64,000 nt of DNA from Sphaerisporangium sp040685555 (GCF_040685555.1 NZ_JBFBIK010000029.1:7311-71310); one strand, 5' to 3'; positions 51,747-60,734 are shown, counted from the first letter of the stretch. The notes: generated from the sequence alone by a model not told the origin. Made by a program: numbers and translations.

Positions 51747-54704
51747 TCAGGGATTCGTGCTGAAGATGTGGTCGACGAGCCTGGCGGTGGCCTTGCCGTC
51801 GTCCCGCGGCGCGTAGGTGCGGACGAACGAGTCGTACCGGTCGGCGTAGTCGCCAGAGAGCGCGTCGATGAGGCGCACCGCCTCGATCACGTCGCTCCCC
51901 TCCGACAGCAGCGGACCCGGCGCCTGGGTGCGCAGGTCGAGGTAGAGGCCGCGCGTGTTGCGGTAACGCTCCAAGTCGTATCCGAAGAAGACCATCGGGC
52001 GCCGGGTCACCGCGAAGTCGAACATCACCGAGGAGTAGTCGGTGATCAGCACATCCGCAATCAGCAATAGATCGGCCATATCGGGATAAGTCGTGACGTC
52101 GAGGGCGAAGGGGTACTCCCGGCTCATCGGCCCGGGACGCACCAGCGACGCGGGACCTGGGACCACCAGCCCGGGAACCGCCGGCGGCGCCTGCATCATG
52201 TGGCCCCTGACCAGCAGCACGTGGTCGCGCCCGAGCACCCGCCTGGCCTCGGTCAGGTCGAGCCGCAGCGAGCTGCTCCTGCGGTCGTGGTCGCGCCACG
52301 TCGGGGCGTACAGCACCACGCGCTTGCCCAGCGGCACGCCGAGGCTCCGCCGCACGGCGGCGGCGAGGTCGGACCGGTCGTGGGCGAGGACGTCGTTGCG
52401 CGGGTAGCCCGACTCGACGATCTCCCCGCCGTACCCGAACGCGCGGCGCAGCACCTCGGAGGCCCACGGGCTCTGCGTGACGAGCAGGTCCCAGTTGGCC
52501 ACCTCGGCGGCCTGGCGGAACCACGCGGCCGGCCTCGGCTCGCGCGACATGTGGCGCTGGTCGCCGCCGACGCGCTTGAGCGGGCTGCCGTGCCAGGTCT
52601 GCACGCAGATCTGGTCCTCACGCGCACGGAACCACTGGGGAAGCAGCGTGTTGGTGATGATGTGGCTGGACCTGGCCAGCACCGTGTAGTGCTCGCGGCT
52701 GCCCTCGCGCACGACCGTGGGCGTGATGCCGGGGCCGAGGCCCAGCGCGGCCGAGTCCGGCGGGACGAAGGCGCCGTCCTTGACGACCCAGATGTGCTCG
52801 CGGTCGTCGCCGCGCCGGAGCCGCTCCTCGTAGATCGCTCGCGCGCTGTCGGAGTAGGACCGGCCGTCGAAGGAGACGTACACCGTCGCGTCGCGCAGCT
52901 CGCGGCGGCGCTCGGCGGGATAGTGGACCCTGCGCAGCGCCCAGAGGCCGCCCGCGCCCTTCTCGTCGTCCGGCTGGTGCTCGGCGGCGACCAGTACGGG
53001 CACGTCGAAGCGCGTGGCCACCAGGCGGTACTCACGGTCGCCCACGATGTGGACGCCCTCGTCCAGCGTGTCGAGCAGGCGGTGGTCCACCCGCAGCGGC
53101 GCGGTCGTGCCCTTGCCGCCCGCCACCGACAGGCTCCAGGCCCCCGACGCCAGCGCCACCGTGCCCGCGAACCGCGGCATGGCCCCGGGCGCGAGACGCA
53201 CGGAGAAGCCGGGCCCGGAACGCTCTAGAGGCACGCGGTAGGTCAGGCCGGCCCGCTGGCGCAGCACCAGCTCGCGCAACCCCGGGTCGGTGTCGGGATA
53301 GGTGCCCGCGAGCGTGAGCGTGCCGTCGTCGCCCCACGACGCCGAGGTGATCACCGGCCAGACGCGATGGGCCGAGATCACGGCGCGGTCGCGCCGGTCG
53401 CGCAGCACGGTGACCTCGCGGCGGTCGATCGCGATGTGGGTCTCGGCGGTGTCCGCCATCATGACCGGCGCGGCCGGATCGCCCCTGGGCTCGATCCAGA
53501 GCCGGCGGGCGTCCCGCTCCTTCATCAGCGCGGGCACGGGGAGCGCGACCGAGAACCGCGTGCCGCCCTCGACCGGCGTGAAGTCGGCGGCGATGCGGTG
53601 GCCGCCGAGGCGGGCCCTGCCCTTGGTCACCGTCGTGCCGGGGAGCAGGCCGGTCAGCTCGACCTGGTCGCCGACGTGCGCGACGCCGGTCAGCTCGGCC
53701 CTGGTGGGCTGCAGCACGACCTGGAAGGCCCGGTCGGAGGTCCACGCCGGGCGCACCCACCAGCCGGGACGGACGCGGAGCCCGGCCGGGCGCTCGGTGC
53801 GCCCCACCACGGGACCGCGCAGGGCGCCGGTGGCCCGCGCGCCACGGCTCCAGATGACGATGTCGGCACGCCAGGTGGTGGTGTCGGGGACCGCCGGCCG
53901 GTGGCGCAGCAGCCGCTGGGCGCCGTGGACGGCGGCGCGGACAGCCGCGCGCCAGCGCAGCGACCACGGCCGTACCTCGGCCACGAACCCGGCCCAGTCG
54001 TAGTTGCAGCCGGGCTCCCCCGCGCCGTAGGTGGCCTCGGGGCGGTAGACGCGCCGGGTGCGGGCGGAGATGGGCGGCAACCAGCGAGGGCCCCTCAGCA
54101 CCACGGTCGCGCGGTTGAAACGCCGGCTGCGCACGGACAGCCCCACGAGGTAGGCGTGGCCGGAGACGCGCAGGCGCCCGCCGTGCCAGGAGACGTCGTC
54201 GACCTCGGTCACCGGGACGAGGTCGGACCTGCGCAGGCGGAACAGCGCTTCGGGCGCGACCACGGGCAGGTCGGCGTACCACGCGAGGCCCTTGCGCACC
54301 CTCTTGGACGGCTCGGCCGTGGCGGCCACCAGGTTGGCCAGCTCGTCGCCCTGGGCGAGCTCCGCCGGGTCGCGGTTCTCGATGAGGTAGCAGGCCAGCC
54401 GCCGGGCGACCGGCAGCCGGCGCTTGACCGAGGGCTCCACCTCGGCGAGGTAGTCGCGCAGCAGGTCGATGGCGTGCCGCAGGCGCGTGGCGTCCCGTCT
54501 GGCGGCGGTCTCCAGCCGCAGGGCCAGGGGCCCGTTGAGCGCCTCGGCGTGCAGCCGCCGGCGCTCTGAGCGGGACAGGCCCGTGGAGTGGACGGCCGCG
54601 ATCAGCGCGTCGAGCGGCTCTCCCCTGTCATAGAGGTCCTGGGCGGCCCGCAGCCGGTCGGCGACGATGTCGCCGGTCCGCGCAGGCGTGGCACCGGTGG
54701 CCAT
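51747..54704 (-). CDS. CDP-glycerol:glycerophosphate glycerophosphotransferase-like (TagF/TagB) protein
   Basis: About 985 aa. The C-terminal third is a TagF/TagB GT-B domain: VQTWHGSPLKRVGGD, VTQSPWASEVLRRAFGYGG, VLYAPTWRDHD and LLIADVLITDYSSVMFDFA. The N-terminal about 600 residues contain helical and beta-rich regions typical of long actinomycete wall-teichoic-acid polymerases. It would polymerise or modify glycerol-phosphate wall polymers at the inner membrane face. TTG 54737 is possible but ATG 54704 is preferred. No other teichoic acid genes are adjacent. Confidence 0.82.
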   Translation of the reverse strand: MATGATPARTGDIVADRLRAAQDLYDRGEPLDALIAAVHSTGLSRSERRRLHAEALNGPLALRLETAARRDATRLRHAIDLLRDYLAEVEPSVKRRLPVARRLACYLIENRDPAELAQGDELANLVAATAEPSKRVRKGLAWYADLPVVAPEALFRLRRSDLVPVTEVDDVSWHGGRLRVSGHAYLVGLSVRSRRFNRATVVLRGPRWLPPISARTRRVYRPEATYGAGEPGCNYDWAGFVAEVRPWSLRWRAAVRAAVHGAQRLLRHRPAVPDTTTWRADIVIWSRGARATGALRGPVVGRTERPAGLRVRPGWWVRPAWTSDRAFQVVLQPTRAELTGVAHVGDQVELTGLLPGTTVTKGRARLGGHRIAADFTPVEGGTRFSVALPVPALMKERDARRLWIEPRGDPAAPVMMADTAETHIAIDRREVTVLRDRRDRAVISAHRVWPVITSASWGDDGTLTLAGTYPDTDPGLRELVLRQRAGLTYRVPLERSGPGFSVRLAPGAMPRFAGTVALASGAWSLSVAGGKGTTAPLRVDHRLLDTLDEGVHIVGDREYRLVATRFDVPVLVAAEHQPDDEKGAGGLWALRRVHYPAERRRELRDATVYVSFDGRSYSDSARAIYEERLRRGDDREHIWVVKDGAFVPPDSAALGLGPGITPTVVREGSREHYTVLARSSHIITNTLLPQWFRAREDQICVQTWHGSPLKRVGGDQRHMSREPRPAAWFRQAAEVANWDLLVTQSPWASEVLRRAFGYGGEIVESGYPRNDVLAHDRSDLAAAVRRSLGVPLGKRVVLYAPTWRDHDRRSSSLRLDLTEARRVLGRDHVLLVRGHMMQAPPAVPGLVVPGPASLVRPGPMSREYPFALDVTTYPDMADLLLIADVLITDYSSVMFDFAVTRRPMVFFGYDLERYRNTRGLYLDLRTQAPGPLLSEGSDVIEAVRLIDALSGDYADRYDSFVRTYAPRDDGKATARLVDHIFSTNP

Positions 54705-54775
54705 CAGGGAGGCACCGCCTTTCCAGTCTGACCGCAAAGGGCGTCTCTGGAATGGTAATGCGACTTACTGTGAAC

Positions 54776-55078
54776 TCACTGATGATCTCCCTGCCATCGG
54801 GCATGGCGCATGTCAGCGCGGTCGCCCCGGAGTGGCGTGCCCTCGTCCCTCCACCGGACGAGGCACCGGCTCTCGTGACCTGGGGGCGGGGTGCCGTCGG
54901 CGTGGACGACACGCCACCAGGGAACGCCCCCGCCCCAGGTGGACATCACGCGGCCCACCTGCCTCGGGCCGCCTTCGGCGAGGTATTCGGCGATGTCGCC
55001 GTAGGACATGACCCTTCCCGGCGGGATGCGCTCGACCAGGTCGAGCACCCGCTCGGCGAAGGGGGTCGGATCGCTCAC
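54776..55078 (-). CDS. Alkyltransferase-like protein (ATL, MGMT family)
   Basis: About 100 aa, an O6-alkylguanine transferase-like fold: PFAERVLDLVERIPPGRVMSYGDIAEYL, RQVGRVM, then VPWWRVVHADG. The active-site PCHRV of true MGMT is PWWRV here, so the acceptor cysteine is Trp, as in ATL proteins that flag alkylated guanine for nucleotide excision repair. GTG 55078 overlaps the upstream stop by 4 bp (ATG 55087 also possible). Confidence 0.9.
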   Translation of the reverse strand: MSDPTPFAERVLDLVERIPPGRVMSYGDIAEYLAEGGPRQVGRVMSTWGGGVPWWRVVHADGTPPPGHESRCLVRWRDEGTPLRGDRADMRHARWQGDHQ

Positions 55079-55449
55079 GCGCTCCATTGTGCGGGGCCGA
55101 GGGAGAGGATCTCCTCCAGCTTCCCGAACTCGTAGGCCGCGTCGCCGTTCACCTGCTCGACGATGCCGTCTCGGATGCCGTAGGCCTCGCCGTCCTCGCC
55201 GACCAGGCTCCCGCCGAGCATGCCGGCGAGCCGGGCCAGCTGTGCGACCTCCCAGTCGGAGGTCGGCTTCCCGTAGAGGCGCCCCTGCCAGATGGCGATG
55301 GCGTACTCTGCGTCGCCGTGGCGCGCGAAGACCTCACCGGCCTCCGGTGTGCCGCGCAGCTCCAAGCCGACGTCCGCCGACGCCGTCGCCTTCGTGAGCT
55401 CGGCGTAGGCGAGCGGCGATTCACGTTGTACACGCAACTCGTATCCCAC
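55075..55449 (-). CDS. Hypothetical protein upstream of atl
   Basis: A 124-aa acidic alpha/beta protein with GYELRVQRESPLAYAELTKA at the start, AEYAIAIWQGRLYGKPTSDWEVAQLARLA centrally and AYGIRDGIVEQVN later. No signal peptide or membrane segment. Family not recognised. It is co-directional with and overlaps the ATL gene by 4 bp, so it is probably co-expressed. Confidence 0.65.
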   Translation of the reverse strand: MGYELRVQRESPLAYAELTKATASADVGLELRGTPEAGEVFARHGDAEYAIAIWQGRLYGKPTSDWEVAQLARLAGMLGGSLVGEDGEAYGIRDGIVEQVNGDAAYEFGKLEEILSLGPAQWSA

Positions 55450-55573
55450 GAGACGGGAACCCTAGCGAACCTTTACCGATCACTGGTACAGGAAAGTCCA
55501 AGTTCGGTCAGACCGCATCCGAAATGCTGCCGAACGGCGGCCGAATAGCGCCCCAATCGCGTCCACCACGTGA

Positions 55574-56755
55574 TCATTGCCGTTCGGAGCGCCGGGTGAG
55601 CACCACGACACCGGCTCCGAACCCGACGAGCCCGAGGAGAACGCCCGCGCCGTAGACCCAGAGTCGCACAGGATCGGGCCCCGGCGGGGTAGGCGCGGGA
55701 GCCGTCGTGCCGTTTCCGAAATGAAGGTCGCTCCGCACAGGAAGCGAGGTGGTGTATCCCGTGAGCTCTCCGGCGCGCTTGAGCGCGGCGGCCACGTCGA
55801 CGACCCCGAAACCCACTTTGTCGTTATAACGGGCGTTGGGCTTCTGACGGGTGGTGGACGTGAGCGCACGGGCAACCAAATCAGGGCTTAGATTCGGATA
55901 TTTCGCCTTTATAAGGGCGGCCGCTCCCGCGACCAGCGCGGTCGACGCGCTGCTTCCCTCCATCTGCTGGTAACCGCCGCCGGGAACCGCCGCGGGGACG
56001 CCCACGCCGGGCGCTCCCACCAGGACCGAGAGGTTGTCGCTGCTGAACCCGGTGGCCTTGCCCCGCTTGTCGACCGCGCCGACCCCGATCACCCCCGAGT
56101 AGCCCGCGGGGAAGCTCCAGAACGAGGTGCCGTTCTTGCGCGCGTACTCGGAGTCGCCGTCGTTGCCCACGGCCGCCACCAGGACCACGCCGCGCGCCAG
56201 CGCGTACGCGACGGCCTGCCGGTCGGCCCGCTGCGTGGCGTACTCCCCGAGCGACATGCTGATGACCTTGGCCCCGTGGTCGGTGGCGTAGCGCAACGCC
56301 CTCGACAGCGGGCTCTCGCTGGGAAGGCCGAGACCGTCGTCGGGCTCGACGAGGTTGTATTCGGGCTCGTCCTCGGAGATCACGGGAACCGACAGGATGC
56401 GCGCGTCGGGGGCCACGCCGAGCAGGCCGCCACCGTGGCCGGACCCCGCGATCAGCGAGGCCATCGCGGTGCCGTGCGGCCCGACGGGCGCCGGGCCGTC
56501 GTCGAACACGCTGGACCTCATGTCGGGCGCGACGGTGACCTTGCCCTTCAGCACCGGGGTCCTGGGGTCGACGGCGCTGTCGACCACGGCCACCGTCACA
56601 CCGGCCCCCCTAGTGAGGTTCCACGCCTGCTCGGCGTTGAGCGCGTCGAGCACCCATCGTTGCTGGTCACGCACGCTGTCAGCCCGGACGGGAGCCGCGA
56701 GCAGCCCGGCGAGGGCCACCGCCCCCGCCACCGCGCAGGCGCGCGCCCTCAACAC
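55574..56755 (-). CDS. Mycosin-like S8 serine protease (copy A)
   Basis: A 393-aa subtilisin-fold protease with signal peptide (VAGAVALAGLLAAPVRA). The catalytic Asp is in VTVAVVDSAVD, His in GPHGTAMASLIAG, oxyanion Asn in VAAVGNDGD, and Ser in EGSSASTALVAGAAAL. A Pro/Thr linker and C-terminal transmembrane helix with basic tail (VLTRRSERQ) anchor it outside the membrane. This is the layout of type VII secretion mycosins, but no ecc/esx genes are in the window. GTG 56755 overlaps the stop of the partner membrane gene by 7 bp. Confidence 0.88.
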   Translation of the reverse strand: MLRARACAVAGAVALAGLLAAPVRADSVRDQQRWVLDALNAEQAWNLTRGAGVTVAVVDSAVDPRTPVLKGKVTVAPDMRSSVFDDGPAPVGPHGTAMASLIAGSGHGGGLLGVAPDARILSVPVISEDEPEYNLVEPDDGLGLPSESPLSRALRYATDHGAKVISMSLGEYATQRADRQAVAYALARGVVLVAAVGNDGDSEYARKNGTSFWSFPAGYSGVIGVGAVDKRGKATGFSSDNLSVLVGAPGVGVPAAVPGGGYQQMEGSSASTALVAGAAALIKAKYPNLSPDLVARALTSTTRQKPNARYNDKVGFGVVDVAAALKRAGELTGYTTSLPVRSDLHFGNGTTAPAPTPPGPDPVRLWVYGAGVLLGLVGFGAGVVVLTRRSERQ

Positions 56756-57657
56756 ACGTTCCCTTGGGTGCACCGCGGGATCTCGGGTGGCGCGGACAGG
56801 CCCCGGGCGATGTGCCCGGCGACCGACTGCGCCGTCGGCCACAGCTCGCTGTGCGGGATCTCCTCGATGGGCACGGACTCGCGCGTGCGGCCGTCGGTGT
56901 AGCCGGCGGCGGAGAAGACGATGTACGGCCCCGCGCCCGCCCAGCTCGTACGCTGGCGCTGCGCGGCGCCGAAGGACTCGGTGACCGTGCCGGGAAACGC
57001 CACGGGACGCACGCCCACACGGTCGTCGACGGGCAGGTCACCCCCGGTCTGGACCCGGGTCTCCTCGTCGTCGAGCACGGCCACCCCCACGGTCATCACG
57101 AAGGTCGAGGTCTGGTCGACGTACGTCGCGCGCAGCATGGTGCGGCAGCCGTGCTGCCGCAGGACCGAGGCGACGGGGGCGTCCACGACGGACGCGCACG
57201 GCGCCTCCTTCGCGATGCCGACGCGGCGGGCGTACTGCCGCACCCGGGACAGGCCGAGGTACTCCACCTCGGCGGGGAAGACGGCGTCGGCCCGCCAGGC
57301 GTACCAGCGCCGCGCGACGTCCTCCTCGGCGAAACGGGCGCGCTCGGCGACCGTGAGCGGCCGCGCGCGGGTCTCCTGCAGCAGGCCGACCACGCCGAGC
57401 AGCACGTCGGTCGCCGCGATGGCGAGGATGGTGCCCATGATCAGGAGGAACAGCGATCGAAACCGGATGCCCCGCTCGAGCTCCATGCGGTCGAGGGCCG
57501 CCCGCACGCCCGCGGCACGCGCCCTGGCGCCGGTCCACGGCCGCGCTCCCCCACGGGCGGCGCCATCGCCTGAAGGAAACCTTCCCGCGGTCCGCGCACC
57601 CTTCGCACGCGCGGGCCAGGGCGTCACCGGTCGTGACCGTGGCTCCTCAGGCGACAT
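56749..57657 (-). CDS. Membrane protein partnered with mycosin (copy A)
   Basis: A 302-aa protein: a basic, disordered cytoplasmic N-terminus (about 65 residues), one transmembrane helix (LFLLIMGTILAIAATDVLLGVVGLL) and an extracellular domain with ARRWYAWRADAVFPAEV, ARRVGIAKEAPCASVVDA, GCRTMLRATYVD and a Cys-rich end (RCTQGNVC). Paralogous to the gene at 59001-59720. It is coupled to the protease gene behind it by a 7-bp overlap. Function unknown; probably a structural or regulatory partner of the protease. Confidence 0.75.
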   Translation of the reverse strand: MSPEEPRSRPVTPWPARAKGARTAGRFPSGDGAARGGARPWTGARARAAGVRAALDRMELERGIRFRSLFLLIMGTILAIAATDVLLGVVGLLQETRARPLTVAERARFAEEDVARRWYAWRADAVFPAEVEYLGLSRVRQYARRVGIAKEAPCASVVDAPVASVLRQHGCRTMLRATYVDQTSTFVMTVGVAVLDDEETRVQTGGDLPVDDRVGVRPVAFPGTVTESFGAAQRQRTSWAGAGPYIVFSAAGYTDGRTRESVPIEEIPHSELWPTAQSVAGHIARGLSAPPEIPRCTQGNVC

Positions 57658-57666
57658 ACATCGATG

Positions 57667-59007
57667 CTACGTCGGCGCTCGCTGCCGCCAACCCGGTTGG
57701 GGCTCCCGGGGCTCATCGTGTTCCCGGTGTTCCCGTACGCGCCGGGCTCGCCGCACGAGCACGATCACGGCGGTGAGGCTCGCGCCCGCGCATGCGGTCG
57801 CCGCCAGAGCGACTCCGCCGTACAGGGTGATCATGCCCGTGTCGCGCCGGACGACCCGCACAGGCGGGAGGGCAGAGGGCGAGGTGCTCGTGCCGGCGGT
57901 CATCGGAAGGTCGGCGTCCTGGACGCCCGCGCCGGAGGCGGTGTGCCGGTGCCGCGACAGCCTCGCGGCCTCGGCGAGCGACCGGGCCGCGTTCACCACG
58001 CCGAAGCCCATACCGGGGTCGTAGCCCCGGTATGGGCGGCGCGTGGCGCCGGTGGTGAGGGCCTGAGCGACGAGTGCAGGCGACATTTTTGGATATTTCG
58101 CTTTGATCAGGGCGGCGACCCCCGAGACGAGCGCCGTCGCCTGCGACGTGCCCCTGCCGACCCAGTACTGGTCGCCCGGACCGGCCCCGAAGATGTCCAC
58201 GCCGGGCGCCGCGAGGAGGACCAGCGAGTTGCGGTTGGAGAAGGACGCCTTGTGCATGCCCCGATCGGCCGCCGCCACCGAGATCACCCCGGGGAGCGAC
58301 GCCGGATAGGAGTACGGCCCGTCCTTGCGGCCCGCCCCGTCGTTGCCCGCCGCGGCCACCAGGACCACGCCCTTGGAGATCGCGTACCGGATCGCCGCCC
58401 GTTCCTGCCGGGTCGGCTGGTCCTTGGAGATCGACATGTTGATCACGTCAGCGCCGTGGTCGACGGCGTAGCGGATGCCGCGCGCGACGACGTTCTCGAA
58501 CCGCGCCTCGGAGTTGAAGTCGTGGAAGCCCGGCTCGTCGTCCTCCAGGATGACCCGCACCGAGAGCACCTTGGCGGCCGGCGCGACCCCGATCACCCCG
58601 TCGGAGTGCCCGGGGCCGTGCCCGTGCCCCGCGATCAGCGAAGCCATGTACGTGCCGTGCAGGCGGAGCGGCGCGACGCCGCGCGGGTTGGCGCCCACGG
58701 TGAGGTCCGGGCCGGTGAACACGGATCCGGCCAGGTCGTGGTGCCGGGGATCGACTCCGGAGTCCAGCACCGCGACCTTGACCCCGGCGCCCCGGGTGAT
58801 CCGCCATGCTCCGGCCACGTCGAGGGTGCGCATCACCTGGAGCTGGCTCCCGCGCACCTGGTCGGCCAGCGCCGGCCGCGCCGCGAGCGTGCCCATGACC
58901 AGCAGCCCCAGCAGGACCGGCAGCAGGGCGAGCAAGGAAAACCCGGAAAGCACGGCGTGCGGGCGCGGCACGGTGGGCACGGTGGGCACGGTGGGCACGT
59001 TCAGCAC
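57667..59007 (-). CDS. Mycosin-like S8 serine protease (copy B)
   Basis: About 446 aa. The N-terminus contains a 9-bp tandem repeat (VPTVPTVPTVP), then a signal/anchor (LSGFSLLALLPVLLGLLVMG), catalytic Asp (VKVAVLDSGVD), His (RLHGTYMASLIAGHGHG), Asn (VAAAGNDGAG) and Ser (GRGTSQATALVSGVAAL), a linker, and a C-terminal transmembrane helix with an Arg-rich tail. Paralogous to copy A throughout. GTG 59007 overlaps the upstream stop by 7 bp, exactly as in copy A; several in-frame GTGs in the repeat are alternatives. Confidence 0.87.
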   Translation of the reverse strand: MLNVPTVPTVPTVPRPHAVLSGFSLLALLPVLLGLLVMGTLAARPALADQVRGSQLQVMRTLDVAGAWRITRGAGVKVAVLDSGVDPRHHDLAGSVFTGPDLTVGANPRGVAPLRLHGTYMASLIAGHGHGPGHSDGVIGVAPAAKVLSVRVILEDDEPGFHDFNSEARFENVVARGIRYAVDHGADVINMSISKDQPTRQERAAIRYAISKGVVLVAAAGNDGAGRKDGPYSYPASLPGVISVAAADRGMHKASFSNRNSLVLLAAPGVDIFGAGPGDQYWVGRGTSQATALVSGVAALIKAKYPKMSPALVAQALTTGATRRPYRGYDPGMGFGVVNAARSLAEAARLSRHRHTASGAGVQDADLPMTAGTSTSPSALPPVRVVRRDTGMITLYGGVALAATACAGASLTAVIVLVRRARRVREHREHDEPREPQPGWRQRAPT

Positions 59008-59720
59008 TGCCAGTCCTTGCCCGCGCAGTCGGGACGGGCGGGGGTGGCCAGCGTGGTGAGGATCCGGTCTTCCAGATCGGAGGTGAAGCTGAAGATGGTG
59101 GAACGCTGGTGGCCGACCGATCGGGCCGGCCTCCCGTCGACCTGGCCCGCCGTGGTGAGCACGAGGTACGGCCCGGCCTGCGCCAGCGAGGCGGCCTGGC
59201 GGGCGGCGGCGTTGAACCGGTCGGCGACGGTCCGGGGGAAGGCCAGCGCCCGCAGACCGGGCGAGGGCACGCCTCCCGGCGGGAACGCGGCCCTGGCCGC
59301 GAGTGCGGACCCCTGGTCGGGGAAGGCCGCGACGCCGATGGTCACGACCACCCCTTGCAGCGCGTCGAGGTAGGTCGCGCGGAGCACGGCGCGGCAGCCG
59401 GCCGCCTTCAACACGGTCCTGAGCGCGGCGTCCACGGCCGCGGCGCAGTCGGTGCGCGAGGAGATGCCGACCCTGCGGGCGTTCTCCTTGCCGCCCTGCT
59501 CGGCGATGTACGGCAGGAGGGCCGGGAAGATCTCGCCCGCGGGCCACACCTGCCAGCGGCGCGCCGTCTCCTCCGCCGAGGCCTGCTGGATCTCGGCGGA
59601 GCTCGGACCACGGGTCAGCTCGGCGCCGGCGGCCCCAGCGGCCACTCCGGCGACGATCGCGCAGATCAAAGTGAGCGCTGACGCCACCACCAGGGACGGC
59701 CAAGCACGCGACTCACTCAC
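59001..59720 (-). CDS. Membrane protein partnered with mycosin (copy B)
   Basis: About 239 aa from GTG 59720. A single N-terminal transmembrane helix (LVVASALTLICAIVAGVAAG) precedes an extracellular domain that mirrors copy A: ARRWQVWPAGEIFPALLPYI, ARRVGISSRTDCAAAVDA, GCRAVLRATYLDAL and a terminal CAGKDWQC. It lacks the long N-terminal basic tail of copy A. Overlaps the protease gene by 7 bp. Confidence 0.75.
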   Translation of the reverse strand: MSESRAWPSLVVASALTLICAIVAGVAAGAAGAELTRGPSSAEIQQASAEETARRWQVWPAGEIFPALLPYIAEQGGKENARRVGISSRTDCAAAVDAALRTVLKAAGCRAVLRATYLDALQGVVVTIGVAAFPDQGSALAARAAFPPGGVPSPGLRALAFPRTVADRFNAAARQAASLAQAGPYLVLTTAGQVDGRPARSVGHQRSTIFSFTSDLEDRILTTLATPARPDCAGKDWQC

Positions 59721-59782
59721 CTGCCCGACCCTAACGCCCCCGGTGGGAAGGCATCCGCCGTTCCATCCGCATAGATCCCATT

Positions 59783-59822
59783 GGAAAGTACTTGACGGGG
59801 TGGAAAGTGGAAAGTACTTTCC
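59783..59822. promoter_or_regulatory. Palindromic operator cluster upstream of the membrane/winged-helix pair
   Basis: A perfect 14-bp palindrome GGAAAGTACTTTCC (59809-59822) is preceded by a near-copy GGAAAGTACTT (59783-59793) and a half site GGAAAGT (59802-59808). It lies 26 bp before the ATG of the next gene. Probable binding site of the winged-helix regulator encoded in the same operon. Confidence 0.6.
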
Positions 59823-59847
59823 TGATTGGAAACGATAGGAGACGCCC

Positions 59848-60342
59848 ATGGACGCCACCCCCGAGGACGCCGCGTACATCACCCCAGAAGCCGCCGCGCG
59901 CAGCCTGCGCGAGATCCGCGCGTCCCAGGCGGGCATCGTGCGGGCCAGGCCGTGGTTCCCCACCTGGTATCCCGTCGGCGTCGGCGTCTACGTGACCGGG
60001 TTGCAGTTCTTCACGGAACCGGGCACCTCCGGCCTGCTCGCTGTGACGGGGACCACCCTCCTGGCGGTCGCCCTCGCCGGCCTGATCGTCGTGCTGGCCC
60101 GCACCAACCGGCAGGTTCCCCACCGCAGCCTCGTCAGGCCCGCTGTGGTCGGCGCCTTCGTCGTCTGGCTGCTGGTGGGCGTCGCCGTCTGCATGGTGCT
60201 CGCGATCACCCTGTCGTCGGCCGAGGTCGCCTACGGGCGCACGTACGCGGGCCTCGCCGTGACGGCGTTCATGGCGCTCACCGGCCCGGCCGTCGCCTTC
60301 GCGATCACGCGGCGCATGGCGGCGAAGATCGAGCAAGGCTGA
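59848..60342 (+). CDS. Small integral membrane protein
   Basis: A 164-aa protein with a soluble N-terminus (about 40 residues) and four predicted transmembrane helices (around WYPVGVGVYVTGLQFF, TTLLAVALAGLIVVLA, VVGAFVVWLLVGVAVC and FMALTGPAVAFAI). Family unknown. ATG with AGGAGA upstream. Its stop overlaps the next ATG (TGATG); the two are a membrane protein plus regulator operon of a kind common in actinomycetes. Confidence 0.75.
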   Translation: MDATPEDAAYITPEAAARSLREIRASQAGIVRARPWFPTWYPVGVGVYVTGLQFFTEPGTSGLLAVTGTTLLAVALAGLIVVLARTNRQVPHRSLVRPAVVGAFVVWLLVGVAVCMVLAITLSSAEVAYGRTYAGLAVTAFMALTGPAVAFAITRRMAAKIEQG

Positions 60343-60647
60343 TGGCGGAGCTCGACCCGATCATCCACGCTCCGGCCCGGCTGCGCGTCATGTCGCTGCT
60401 GGCGGCGATGGAGGAGGCGGAGTTCGCCTCCGTCCGCGACGCGGCCGAGGTCAGCGACTCGGTGCTGTCCAAGCACGCCGCCGCGCTGGAGGCCGCGGGG
60501 TATGTGGTGATCCGCAAGGGTCACGTGGGCAAGCGCCCCCGCACCTGGCTCAGGCTCTCGGGCGCCGGACGTGAGGCGTACGCCGCCCATGTCGCCGCAC
60601 TCCAGGCCATCGTCGCCCAGTCGGGGCTGTCGTTGACCGGCGAATAA
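60342..60647 (+). CDS. Winged-helix transcriptional regulator (MarR/ArsR-like, HTH_27 type)
   Basis: A 101-aa DNA-binding protein: HAPARLRVMSLLAAMEEAEF, recognition segment VSDSVLSKHAAALEAAGYV, wing IRKGHVGKRPRTWLRLS and a C-terminal dimerisation helix. No cysteine metal site. Likely represses its own operon through the upstream GGAAAGTACTTTCC palindrome. Confidence 0.88.
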   Translation: MAELDPIIHAPARLRVMSLLAAMEEAEFASVRDAAEVSDSVLSKHAAALEAAGYVVIRKGHVGKRPRTWLRLSGAGREAYAAHVAALQAIVAQSGLSLTGE

Positions 60648-60673
60648 CCGGGGCACTCGCCTGGAAGAGACAC

Positions 60674-60711
60674 GCGCGGCCCGCGTCCTCCCGAGGGAGG
60701 AGCGGGCCGCG
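60674..60711. terminator. Strong convergent hairpin between the regulator and moeZ
   Basis: A long GC stem (60676-60684 with 60702-60710, extended by CCTCCC/GGGAGG) lies between the convergent genes, about 30 bp from each stop. It probably ends transcription from both sides. Confidence 0.6.
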
Positions 60712-60734
60712 GGCGTTGGTCGTACCGGCCTGGG

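Noticed and set aside
58969..59006. 9-bp tandem repeat as a regulatory element
   Set aside because: It encodes the VPT repeat at the N-terminus of the second mycosin and is in frame; a coding repeat is the simpler reading.
55574..59720. Type VII secretion locus
   Set aside because: Only mycosin-like proteases and partners are present; no EccB/C/D/E, WXG100 or PE/PPE-like genes in the window.
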